Assembly (NCBI GenBank): GCA_021795355.1
Contig: JAJYPL010000014.1
Coordinates: 1 to 34,154 of the forward strand
Reading direction: 5' to 3'
Length of the DNA stretch: 34,154 bases
Source: a bacterium
Lineage (GTDB): Bacteria > SZUA-79 > Acidulodesulfobacterales > Acidulodesulfobacteraceae
Shown: in pieces, positions 26,927 through 34,047 of the stretch
Layout of the letters: the number at the start of each line of letters is the position of its first letter
Position numbering within the stretch: position 1 is the first letter of the stretch
The notes under the pieces: model-generated
Seen by the model: only the letters and a program-made list of their open reading frames with translations
What the model was told of the DNA's origin: nothing
Databases searched by the model: none
Made by a program: the position numbers and the translations under genes

Positions 26927-27238
26927 TTAACAAGGCGATATTGCGGGGTTGCATAATTTGATAAGGGAATAATGTCCTCGTTCTTTTTTAAATCTGCTTA
27001 AAAAGGCGATATAGTAATATTTTATATATTCGGATAAACCGGCTTTTCTATTTAAGAGCTGTTCTTTATGTTTATAATCCACTGTTAAGGCTTCATTGAC
27101 ATAATCGGCTATAACAGCATTTAATTTATTTGCTACCTCATCGTAGCTATTGCCCTGAACGGCAAGGGTGAGGTCTACGCAAAAACCCGAATATAAATTA
27201 CCTTCTTTTTTAATGTATCCTCTAAATTTATTTTTCAT
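26927..27238 (-). CDS. HicB-like antitoxin (first module)
   Basis: This 103-residue protein carries the partial RNase-H-like HicB core (GNLYSGFCVDLTLAVQGNSYDEVANKLNAVIADYV). Paired upstream of hicA, it should neutralise the toxin by direct binding. The C-terminal half (about residues 65-103) does not show an evident ribbon-helix-helix or HTH domain, so whether it autoregulates is unclear. A GGGGAT ribosome site precedes the ATG. Confidence 0.7.
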   Translation of the reverse strand: MKNKFRGYIKKEGNLYSGFCVDLTLAVQGNSYDEVANKLNAVIADYVNEALTVDYKHKEQLLNRKAGLSEYIKYYYIAFLSRFKKERGHYSLIKLCNPAISPC

Positions 27239-27632
27239 TTTATCCCCGGATATTTTTATTACTTAATCTAATTTATATAACAAATTATTATGATAGTCAA
27301 ATTTTTTTTACTGTCCGCCGGGCGGACACTTCAAACCCTTTAAAATCCCTATAATCGATTTTAAGGCGTTTGATTTTCGGTTAATTCGGAATTTAAACGT
27401 CCGGCTATAACTGCGGCTTTTTTATTCATATCTCGATACCGTAACGTTTTATACTGTCTAATTTATTCCAGTCAATTAGGGGGCTAATACAACATTATTA
27501 TTTTTCTTTTTGTAAATTGAAGCCATTTTTCACCTCATATGGTAGTAAATAGGTAGGAAAATTTTTACATTTTAATTCATATTAACGTCAAGAGAAAAAA
27601 TAGCAGAACCGCTCATTTACTGCGGTTTTAAA
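27239..27632. other. Intergenic spacer between hicB (first) and tRNA-Arg fragment
   Basis: Apart from the first hicB promoter I see no gene. A perfect 7-bp hairpin, GTCCGCC/GGCGGAC with a 1-nt centre (27,313-27,327), is GC-rich against an AT-rich background. It lacks a T tract in the proper position on either strand, so it is not a standard terminator. Confidence 0.45.
27272..27300 (-). promoter_or_regulatory. Sigma-70 promoter of first hicBA module
   Basis: Read on the minus strand, TTGACT (27,300-27,295) and TATAAA (27,277-27,272) are 17 nt apart. A transcript would begin about 25 nt before the hicB ATG. Confidence 0.7.
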
Positions 27633-27683
27633 TGGTGCGTCCAGCAGGATTCGAACCTGCGACCCACAGCTTAGAAGGCTGTT
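27633..27683 (-). other. 3' half of tRNA-Arg(UCU), candidate att site
   Basis: On the minus strand this 51-bp piece contains an intact anticodon arm (stem ACAGC/GCTGT, loop CTTCTAA, anticodon UCU), variable loop, T arm with TTCGAAT, the 3' acceptor strand and encoded CCA. The D arm and 5' acceptor are absent and replaced by AT-rich sequence containing an ATAAGTTA/TAACTTAT inverted repeat. tRNA 3' halves duplicated like this are the standard scar of tyrosine-recombinase integration into tRNA genes. The full tRNA-Arg gene is not in this window. Confidence 0.85.
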
Positions 27684-27760
27684 ACCTTAATTAATAAGTT
27701 AATGAAATTACTAACTTATCAGATATATATTTTTATTATGTGCGCTAAAATGTGATTATT

Positions 27761-27991
27761 TTATAACAGATTTTGAAACTCGTTTGTTTCTAATCCCATA
27801 TCTTTGATTATTCCTGAGAGCGTTTTCGGTTTTATAATTTTTCCTGAATGGATAGGAATTACTATCCGCCTTTTATCTGAATCGCGGTAATAAATGGCGT
27901 GGCTCCCTGATTTCCTGTCGAACTGAAAGTCTAATTTAACAGCTGCCTTTATTATATCCTTAGAAGTAATGCGAGGTAATTTGGGGCTCAA
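27761..27991 (-). CDS. hicA: HicA-family toxin (second module)
   Basis: This 76-residue protein is a typical HicA mRNA interferase. The catalytic histidine is H31 in KSGSHAIYY, followed by RRIVIPIHSGKIIKPKTLSGIIKDMGL, the standard HicA C-terminus. Its ATG overlaps the end of hicB as ATGA, so the two are translationally coupled. The tRNA-Arg fragment lies 77 nt beyond its stop. Confidence 0.93.
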   Translation of the reverse strand: MSPKLPRITSKDIIKAAVKLDFQFDRKSGSHAIYYRDSDKRRIVIPIHSGKIIKPKTLSGIIKDMGLETNEFQNLL

Positions 27992-28212
27992 ACCGCTACC
28001 CTCATAGATTTAATAGCAATGTCTTCAATTGGGATTTCTTCTTTGTGCATCTTTAAGCTTTCGATATAAAGCTTAATCGCGTCTTTTATATTTTCTGAGG
28101 CTTCATCGTAGGTGTCCCCGTATGTATGACATCCCGGAAGAGCCGGACAAAACGCATGAAATCCGCCGTCTTCTTCTCTTTCTAAAATAACCGTATAATT
28201 GTATTCTTTCAT
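27988..28212 (-). CDS. hicB: HicB-family antitoxin (second module)
   Basis: This 74-residue antitoxin shows the HicB core (YTVILEREEDGGFHAFCPALPGCHTYGDTYDEA) with the conserved PALPGC motif. It is the short form with only the toxin-binding domain and no obvious DNA-binding tail, as in the many ~70-residue HicB proteins. Placed upstream of hicA and behind its own promoter, it should hold HicA inactive. Confidence 0.93.
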   Translation of the reverse strand: MKEYNYTVILEREEDGGFHAFCPALPGCHTYGDTYDEASENIKDAIKLYIESLKMHKEEIPIEDIAIKSMRVAV

Positions 28213-28277
28213 GTTGTTTTAAAACCTATAATTTTTAATTATTAAGAACCGCATTAATGCTTCATTTTATATAATTG

Positions 28278-28306
28278 ATTTTATCTCTTATAAAATACTA
28301 TGTCAA
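28278..28306 (-). promoter_or_regulatory. Sigma-70 promoter of second hicBA module
   Basis: Read on the minus strand, a perfect TTGACA (28,306-28,301) and TAAAAT (28,283-28,278) are 17 nt apart. The predicted start lies about 60 nt before the hicB ATG. Confidence 0.75.
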
Positions 28307-28345
28307 TAAAACTTATAAATAATAACTATTAGGATTTTTTTAGAT

Positions 28346-29266
28346 CTATTCATTAATCCACTTGCTCATTAATAGCGATTCGATATCCATATCGTTTATC
28401 GGGTTTCCCTTGACGATCATAATAACGACCCCGATAATTTTAAAATCGGAGTTATCGTCTATAGAAAATGTCCTTGTATCTATATCGTTGTATGTTTCAT
28501 CGGTAACCGCCCTGTTGTTGATATCCCATTCAGGTTCAATATAAAAGCCGTTATCAAAGGGATTGTCCGCAATAAAAAACACGATGTCTTTTGGATTATT
28601 CTTATCTGTTTTATTATTGACCTTACTTTTAATATTAAACCTCGTATAATAGCGAATTTTTTTCATTCTTCTTACAAAATTTTCTTTGCCGTTGGATATA
28701 ACGACGATACTGGAATCCGCAAAATACATACTTGCCAGCAAATCATCCGGCATTAAGGTTTGTTTAAGGTGCTTAATAATCAAAAAATCGCCCTCTTTAA
28801 TAGTGGGTTCCATCGAGGGATCAGGCATTTTATAGGCATATATACCATTAATTTTGCTTATTACTACGGCCATTCTGCCAGGAACGAACACAAACTGTCC
28901 TTCGCTATTTTCTTTTAATTTCAATAGGTCTTCCTTATCGGTAATTAATTTATCCGATAAAGGTATCGGGTTAAACCGATTTTCGATTAAGTTAGAAGAT
29001 TTTTCTTCAAATTCTTTATTTTGTTTTTCGACTATTTTCTTTAATTCTTTTATATAATCGGGAAAATCTAAGGCATTAGAAATTTTTTCTATAATTTTGG
29101 ATGTCGGTTTTTTTCGGAATGTTTCGAGTTCCGTAACCGATACTCTAGAAAGTCCGGCTTTTTTCGCTAATTCCGCCTGCGTAAGGTTTTGTTCTATTCT
29201 TAAATTTTTTAATTTTTCGATTAGCTTGACTTCAAAGATGTTTAATCTGGGCTTTTTCTTGTGCAA
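28346..29266 (-). CDS. XRE-family regulator with S24/LexA-like C-terminal domain (CI-like)
   Basis: This 306-residue protein combines an N-terminal Cro/CI helix-turn-helix (about residues 15-69, NLTQAELAKKAGLSRVSVTEL) with a LexA/S24-like domain. The serine of the peptidase fold is S151 in PDPSMEPTIKEGDFLIIK and a lysine around 202-203 in VRRMKK is the likely partner. This is the layout of phage and ICE repressors that self-cleave under DNA damage, but I see no clear Ala-Gly cleavage site. It is transcribed divergently from the excisionase-like gene across a 168-nt region and probably controls it and the recombinase. Confidence 0.85.
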   Translation of the reverse strand: MHKKKPRLNIFEVKLIEKLKNLRIEQNLTQAELAKKAGLSRVSVTELETFRKKPTSKIIEKISNALDFPDYIKELKKIVEKQNKEFEEKSSNLIENRFNPIPLSDKLITDKEDLLKLKENSEGQFVFVPGRMAVVISKINGIYAYKMPDPSMEPTIKEGDFLIIKHLKQTLMPDDLLASMYFADSSIVVISNGKENFVRRMKKIRYYTRFNIKSKVNNKTDKNNPKDIVFFIADNPFDNGFYIEPEWDINNRAVTDETYNDIDTRTFSIDDNSDFKIIGVVIMIVKGNPINDMDIESLLMSKWINE

Positions 29267-29372
29267 TTTATACCCCCTTACGTTAAATTTTTATATTATA
29301 CAATTTCAAAAAAGCATCGCCTTTGAATACTTTAATATATCCTACATAAATTTACAATGATAAATAAATAAT

Positions 29373-29400
29373 TTGACTTTATAAAAATAAACTATATAAT
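29373..29400 (+). promoter_or_regulatory. Sigma-70 promoter of the excisionase-like gene
   Basis: TTGACT (29,373-29,378), a 16-nt spacer and a perfect TATAAT (29,395-29,400). It lies between the CI-like regulator and the HTH gene, the natural place for repressor control. Confidence 0.7.
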
Positions 29401-29434
29401 ATAATTATAACAACATTTGTTTACAAAGTAAAAT

Positions 29435-29695
29435 ATGGAAAATAAAAATATAAAATCTGAAACTCGGAACGTATTATTGGACGTCAGTCAGGCAGCCGAA
29501 TATTTGAACGTTAATAAAATGACTATAAGGCGGCTTGTAAACGATAGAGAAATAACATTTTATAGGGTCAAGTCTAAAATTTTAATAAAGACGTCGGATA
29601 TAGAACAATATCTTGAGAATAATAAAGTTGAAGGATTTTATAACGCTATAAAGAAAGTAAATATTAAAAACAATAAAGGAATTATTAATATATAA
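29435..29695 (+). CDS. Excisionase-like helix-turn-helix protein (HTH_17 type)
   Basis: This 86-residue protein has a winged-helix excisionase/MerR-like domain at about residues 13-62 (LLDVSQAAEYLNVNKMTIRRLVNDREI, then YRVKSKILIKTSDIEQYLE). Such proteins act as recombination directionality factors or as small regulators. The position opposite a CI-like repressor and upstream of a tyrosine recombinase supports the excisionase reading. The start has no Shine-Dalgarno. Confidence 0.8.
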   Translation: MENKNIKSETRNVLLDVSQAAEYLNVNKMTIRRLVNDREITFYRVKSKILIKTSDIEQYLENNKVEGFYNAIKKVNIKNNKGIINI

Positions 29696-29921
29696 AAGTT
29701 TACTGCAGATAATCCCGTTCGCTCATTCAAAAGCGAAAATATTCAATATTGGTGATTCTATTGCTATGCAGGGTAGAAAAAAAGTCATCCGGAAGAACGT
29801 TGCGTCAATGGAAGAGCAGGCCACTTACTGATAACACACCGCAATTTTATTTCGTCTTGATAATACATAAACAATTGCAAGCGTCAGTCTAAAAGTAGTT
29901 CTTCTAAACCAATGAAAAATT

Positions 29922-29945
29922 AAAGCCGATAAATTCGGTTTTTTT
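29922..29945 (+). terminator. Probable rho-independent terminator
   Basis: AAAGCCGA (29,922-29,929) pairs with TCGGTTTT (29,935-29,942, one G-U) around a 5-nt loop, followed by further T residues. It would end the transcript of the excisionase-like gene about 230 nt after its stop. Confidence 0.55.
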
Positions 29946-30022
29946 AAGTAAGTTTAATGAAAGTCCGCAATTTTAAAATCGCAGTCCGCATTGGTACTGT
30001 TGATTTTTCAATAGACTTTCAA

Positions 30023-30059
30023 GCGGCTTTCTCTATGTTAAACACATAGAAAAAGCCGC
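30023..30059. repeat. Long hairpin (16-bp stem)
   Basis: 30,023-30,038 pairs with 30,044-30,059 (GCGGCTTT and TCTATGT arms) with one C/A mismatch and a 5-nt TAAAC loop. No T tract follows, so it is not a plain terminator. It sits in the middle of the structured non-coding region. Confidence 0.75.
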
Positions 30060-30245
30060 AAAATCGTGAATAATTTCGTTAGTTGCGCCTAAATGGCGGT
30101 ATTAACGGACACGAACACAATATATAAGTTCCGAAGTTATATGGATTTGCCTTCCGTCGCGTATTGCGAAAACGGGTTTAGTATTTAAAACCGGTAGCGG
30201 TGTATTCGGAACGCATAAAAAGACTGACAAATATTAGAGGTAAAT

Positions 30246-30548
30246 ATGGGAAAATTATTGGATTTTTACAAACAGCACCGTAGGTTATTCTTGGCGCAAA
30301 AGCACCAGAATACGTCAAAAACCCAAAAATTCAGGGACATGGCGGCTATTAAATTCTTTTTATTTTGCGAATCTCAAAACATACTCCACACGGACGGAAT
30401 CCGCAAGAAACAAATAGTAAAAGATTTCTTTGACACAGAAGAAATGTTGAATAAATCAAACGAAACCCGCCGAAAATATTTTTTGGTAATTAGAGAAATT
30501 TACCTGCGGTTCTTTAAAATAAATATCGGAAGCGAGGTTTTAAAATGA
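30246..30548 (+). CDS. Small helical protein preceding recombinase, possible separate core-binding domain
   Basis: This 100-residue protein is basic and all-helical by appearance (KLLDFYKQHRRLFLAQKHQ, TSKTQKFRDMAAIKFFLF, NKSNETRRKYFLVIREIYL). The pattern resembles the SAM-like core-binding domain that usually forms the N-terminus of tyrosine recombinases. Its stop overlaps the recombinase start as ATGA, so it is translationally coupled. An AGAGG ribosome site precedes the ATG. The role is inference; it could also be an accessory DNA-binding factor. Confidence 0.5.
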   Translation: MGKLLDFYKQHRRLFLAQKHQNTSKTQKFRDMAAIKFFLFCESQNILHTDGIRKKQIVKDFFDTEEMLNKSNETRRKYFLVIREIYLRFFKINIGSEVLK

Positions 30549-31543
30549 GCGGTAAGGCTATGAGCATAAAAAACGAATCTAAAATATCTTTTTTATCAAA
30601 AGAAATATCGGAATTTATCAAGCGTGGTTCTTCTACCGCCGAAAAACTTTTTACTACTTTAAAAGAAATTAAATCTCAAACCGGCATTAAAACCTTAAAA
30701 GATATGGATCAGTCCCAGATTAACAATATGATTACAGGATTAAAAAATAACGTCTCATCGGGAACTATGTCTTTATCTAACGCCAATTCTTATATCTCAA
30801 GTCTTAATAATATCGTTAGGTATATAGGCAGAGACGATTTGCACGTTATTAAAGCATCTGACTTCGGATTATCTCGAAATATATCCGAAAAAGACGGAAT
30901 CAATAAAGAAAATACGAGAGAAACCGCCTACGCATTTAAAACTTGGCTTAACGAAAAATACGCAAAAACAAACGATTTACGCTATGCGGCGATAAAGCAT
31001 GCAGTCAGTATTCAATCGGTTAATTTAAGATTAAGGGAAAGCCTCCAAATTAAACTACTAAATAAAGACTTATACGAAAATATTTTAAAGGTATCGGCAA
31101 AAGGCGACGGTTCCAAAAACAGCCGCGAAAGACAAATTAAGTTAAATCCCGAACAAAAAGCGGTGCTTTTGGAAGCAAGAGCATTTTTAAAAGAAAATCA
31201 TCTTAAAAATCTCAATATAGGCACTATAAAGCAGGGACGAAATTTTGCGAACAATACGTTAAAATCTTTTCGCACAGAAACTAACCTGTATTTTCACTAT
31301 CACGGCGAAAGGCACTGGACAGCGCATGAGGCTTATAAGGAAGCGTGGAAGCTAAAGAGGTATAGTAATATCGAGTGCAGGGCAAGGACGGGAGATAGTA
31401 AATCTGAGTGGCTCGGCGGCATATCGGAAACGACCGGGCTGTCCAAATCGGAATTTCAAAGAATGGATAAAGAAATCCGGCAGGAAATATCGCGAAACCT
31501 CGGACATGAAAGGATTGAAATAACAAATAGGTATTTGGGGTAA
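30545..31543 (+). CDS. Tyrosine recombinase (integrase)
   Basis: This 332-residue protein is a tyrosine site-specific recombinase. Catalytic positions are readable: R162 in LRLRES (the first Arg), a beta-hairpin lysine near K186, H253-GE-R256 in YHGERHWTAHEAY, H321 in LGHERIEIT and nucleophile Y330 in NRYLG. The spacing between the HxxR box and the LGH box is about 60 residues, longer than the ~25 usual, with extra material at about 262-310; this resembles the Integrase_1-type family. The tyrosine lies two residues from the C-terminus. It is the middle gene of an overlapping three-gene operon and the best candidate for integration at the tRNA-Arg fragments. Confidence 0.8.
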   Translation: MSGKAMSIKNESKISFLSKEISEFIKRGSSTAEKLFTTLKEIKSQTGIKTLKDMDQSQINNMITGLKNNVSSGTMSLSNANSYISSLNNIVRYIGRDDLHVIKASDFGLSRNISEKDGINKENTRETAYAFKTWLNEKYAKTNDLRYAAIKHAVSIQSVNLRLRESLQIKLLNKDLYENILKVSAKGDGSKNSRERQIKLNPEQKAVLLEARAFLKENHLKNLNIGTIKQGRNFANNTLKSFRTETNLYFHYHGERHWTAHEAYKEAWKLKRYSNIECRARTGDSKSEWLGGISETTGLSKSEFQRMDKEIRQEISRNLGHERIEITNRYLG

Positions 31544-31947
31544 TGAAATTGAAAAATCAATCAAATAATATTGACCCGTTCAGGATAAGAGTTAGCAGAG
31601 AAATTTTAAAAACAGAAGCTACCAAAAAGTTTATCGAAAAACAGATTAGGAATCTGTTATATGGTTCCGTCAAGGTCTTAAAGCGAAATCCAGGACATGT
31701 TTCTTTAGCCGAAGTGGAAATAATGCCGTCTGAAAGATTAGCCAACGAAATTTCTAAATACTGCCGCGAAAGAATAATATTTAAGCAAAGAGATGAAGCC
31801 CAAGTTTTCTATGACGATTATGAAAAGTCAAGAGAAGAAGAAATAGCAAAGGAGCGAAGAAGGTTAAAGAGAAAAGCAAAAAGAAAAAGGAAAAGAATTT
31901 TAAAAACGATATATCGGGGCTTTGCCCCGAACCCCACTTCTTTTTGA
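31543..31947 (+). CDS. Hypothetical basic protein, recombinase-operon third gene
   Basis: This 134-residue protein is not recognised. A mixed N-terminal part (RIRVSREILKTEATKKFIEK, EVEIMPSERLANEISKYC) leads into a highly charged helix whose end is strongly basic (KERRRLKRKAKRKRKR), suggesting nucleic-acid binding. The start overlaps the recombinase stop as TAATG. The last residues, RGFAPNPTSF, are encoded by a double-hairpin repeat (31,915-31,960), so the natural C-terminus may have been replaced. Confidence 0.6.
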   Translation: MKLKNQSNNIDPFRIRVSREILKTEATKKFIEKQIRNLLYGSVKVLKRNPGHVSLAEVEIMPSERLANEISKYCRERIIFKQRDEAQVFYDDYEKSREEEIAKERRRLKRKAKRKRKRILKTIYRGFAPNPTSF

Positions 31948-31960
31948 TGTCAAAAAGAAG
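31915..31960. repeat. Double-hairpin repeat at end of recombinase operon
   Basis: CGGGGC/GCCCCG with a TTT loop (31,915-31,929) is followed by CTTCTTTTTG/CAAAAAGAAG with an ATGT loop (31,937-31,960); both stems are perfect. The stop codon of the preceding gene lies inside the second hairpin. Tandem hairpins of this GGGGCTTTGCCCC plus CTTCTTTTT type recur in other bacterial genomes in my recollection; no second copy is in this window. It probably also works as a transcription end. Confidence 0.65.
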
Positions 31961-31978
31961 CAAAAACCAGTTGGGTAT

Positions 31979-32157
31979 TGAAAAGCTATAAAAATAAATA
32001 TTTTAGGCGCGCTCGTTGGCGCGCAGGTGTATCCTGATAGATACCGAAAAACTAAAAACGATTGATGCAGAAACGGTTTTAAATAAAATTGGACTTTTTT
32101 AAAGTTTTATAGTGTAATATGATATAAAAGATATATAAACAAAAAATAAAAAAATAC
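31979..32157. other. Intergenic sequence before TPS gene
   Basis: No gene is evident. A GCGCGC/GCGCGC hairpin with a 6-nt loop at 32,007-32,024 is the only clear structure; the rest is AT-rich sequence leading to the promoter. Confidence 0.4.
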
Positions 32158-32186
32158 TTGACATACGATTTTTTATTAATTAATAT
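32158..32186 (+). promoter_or_regulatory. Sigma-70 promoter of the TPS-domain gene
   Basis: A perfect TTGACA (32,158-32,163), 17-nt spacer and TAATAT (32,181-32,186). The expected leader is about 95 nt and ends in a GAGAGG ribosome site before the ATG at 32,288. Confidence 0.8.
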
Positions 32187-32287
32187 ATCTTTATAAATTA
32201 ATAAATTAAAGGCAATAACGTTTCTGTTCTTTTTTGCGTTTTTTAGCTTTAGTTTCGTTAAGCAAGTAAAAAATCGAGAGGTATTTT

Positions 32288-34036
32288 ATGTTTTTCGATT
32301 TTCTTAACCGCTTATATCCGTCTTTTATTAATCTTTTGCGTAGAAAGATTAAATCCTACGGCGCAAGTTTTATGCCGACCATATTTACAAAACTTCTTTT
32401 TGTTATTTTCGTAGCAGTTCTGCTTATCTCCATTACCGGTTCCGTCTTTGCCTCTCCCGTTCTTCCCACGGGAGGCTCCTTTGCCGCAGGAAGCGGCACC
32501 ATAAATCAGTCCGGCTCTTCTATGACTATAAACCAGAATACCTCTAAAGGCATAATAAACTGGAACGGCTTTTCCATAGGTCAGGGAGGCTCGGTCTTCT
32601 TTAATAACGGCAGCGGAGCAACTCTTAACAGGGTAACCGGCGCTTCCATTTCTTCCATAGCCGGTCTTCTTAAGTCAACAGGTTCTCTTTACCTAATTAA
32701 CCCCAACGGCATAGTGATAACCTCCACGGGCTCCGTTATAACCGGAGGGGATTTTATAGCTTCAACCCTTAACGAATCCAACTCCGACTTTTTAAACAAC
32801 ATAATATCCCTATCCGGCTCTCAAGGCTCCGTTACTAACCAAGGCTCTATAACTTCTTCAGGCTCCGCCATATTAGTAGGCACTATGGTGACTAACTCCG
32901 GAAGCATTAATTCTTCCTCGGATACCGCTTTGGCTTCCACCACTAATTTAGTATTTATACCCGATAACGGTCTTTCCGGCATTTTAATATCTCCGTCTTC
33001 CGTAAAGGGTAACGTAACGAACTCCGGCATAATTAAAGCCGCCTCCGTTTATCTTTCTTCCACGGACGGAGACGTTTACGCCCTTGCCGGCAATAACGGA
33101 GGACTCATAGAGGCAACCGGCACCAAAACAATAAACGGGCAGGTCTGGCTTACCGCCCCTAAAGGATCTGTCACGGTATCTTCTCCGGTTAAGTCTTCTT
33201 CCGACATATTCATAGACGGAACACAAGGCACTAATCTAACATCAACTTCTAATCTATATTCAAACGGAGGAGATATAAAGGTAGGTTTATTTCCCTCCCT
33301 TCCCGAATCTTTAGTTACCTCCCTTTCAACCGGAGCTTCCATTACTGACCCTTTAGGCTCCGTAGAGACTTCCGGAGACACTCTTAATATGGGAGACATT
33401 ACCGTCAATGCCCAAAACTGGTTATTAGACCCTACGGATTTTACGATAGATTCGAGCAATAACGGAACGATAGACACGGCGTTAGGTTCGGGGAACGTTA
33501 CCATAACTACCTCTGCTTCAGGTTCTCCAACCGTTACGGGAACTACCGCAACTTCCGGCTCATATAACTCAGGAACCGGAGACATAAACGTAGATGCCCC
33601 GCTGTCTTGGTCTTCCGGCAGCGCCCTTATACTTGCCGCGTATAATAATATGAACGTAAACTCCACCATAACGGCATCCGGCCCGGGAGAACTTGTTCTG
33701 GACTATGGTAACTATTACGAAACAAATAGCGCAATTCCAGGCACCTCCCTGAATATAACGGGAAGCTTAGATTTTACGCAAATGTCCACTACCGGAAACC
33801 CTACCGGAGCCGTTTTTATAAACGGGATAACTCAGGAACTGGTTGTATTAGGTATGTTTTCGAACGGGGTCATTTACCCTTCGCACGGATGGACATTAAT
33901 GCCTCACCCATTGCCTTGGTATGAAATGGTTCTTGATATTTACTATCCAACAGTTGCACCGCCAAATAATAATCCAACGAATATACAGCCTGCTCCATCC
34001 ATACCCGCTACTAATCCGAGGACATCTTATGTGTAA
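32288..34036 (+). CDS. Two-partner-secretion (filamentous haemagglutinin N-domain) exoprotein
   Basis: This 582-residue protein has an extended signal peptide: a ~35-residue basic/aromatic N-region, a hydrophobic stretch at about 36-52 and cleavage after VFA55. A TPS domain follows, with GIINWNGFSIGQGGSVFF and the hallmark NPNG at 138-141, then serine/threonine/glycine-rich beta-helix repeats. QNWLLDPTDFTI near residue 377 marks a second block typical of large TpsA adhesins. It would be exported by a TpsB pore, which is not in this window. The length is modest for TpsA (often >1,000), and the stop lies 12 nt before an IS-like end, so truncation is possible. Codon use (TCC, ACC, GGC) is richer in C than in neighbours. 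Confidence 0.85.
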   Translation: MFFDFLNRLYPSFINLLRRKIKSYGASFMPTIFTKLLFVIFVAVLLISITGSVFASPVLPTGGSFAAGSGTINQSGSSMTINQNTSKGIINWNGFSIGQGGSVFFNNGSGATLNRVTGASISSIAGLLKSTGSLYLINPNGIVITSTGSVITGGDFIASTLNESNSDFLNNIISLSGSQGSVTNQGSITSSGSAILVGTMVTNSGSINSSSDTALASTTNLVFIPDNGLSGILISPSSVKGNVTNSGIIKAASVYLSSTDGDVYALAGNNGGLIEATGTKTINGQVWLTAPKGSVTVSSPVKSSSDIFIDGTQGTNLTSTSNLYSNGGDIKVGLFPSLPESLVTSLSTGASITDPLGSVETSGDTLNMGDITVNAQNWLLDPTDFTIDSSNNGTIDTALGSGNVTITTSASGSPTVTGTTATSGSYNSGTGDINVDAPLSWSSGSALILAAYNNMNVNSTITASGPGELVLDYGNYYETNSAIPGTSLNITGSLDFTQMSTTGNPTGAVFINGITQELVVLGMFSNGVIYPSHGWTLMPHPLPWYEMVLDIYYPTVAPPNNNPTNIQPAPSIPATNPRTSYV

Positions 34037-34047
34037 ATCGTAAAATA

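Larger units (their letters stand above)
29696..30245. other. Non-coding, inverted-repeat-rich region upstream of the recombinase operon
   Basis: No convincing gene is visible in these 550 nt. Structures seen are a terminator-like hairpin (29,922-29,945) and GAAAGTC near 29,960 against GACTTTC near 30,014. Enclosed by that pair are two AGTCCGCA repeats and an AATTTTAAAAT palindrome. There is also a long hairpin at 30,023-30,059 and a GTTCCGAA/TTCGGAAC pair (30,128-30,135 with 30,205-30,212). It may be a recombinase/excisionase binding region, an untranslated leader or a small RNA locus. Confidence 0.5.

Noticed and set aside
27313-27327. GTCCGCC/GGCGGAC hairpin as a terminator
   Set aside because: The T tract precedes rather than follows the stem on the plus strand, and on the minus strand an A-rich tract follows.
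29696-30245. Retron or group II intron in the structured non-coding region
   Set aside because: No reverse transcriptase gene is present anywhere in the window.
33076-33669. 197-codon open frame on the minus strand of the TPS gene
   Set aside because: It mirrors the repetitive Ser/Thr/Gly coding of the plus strand, has no ribosome site and no recognisable domain.
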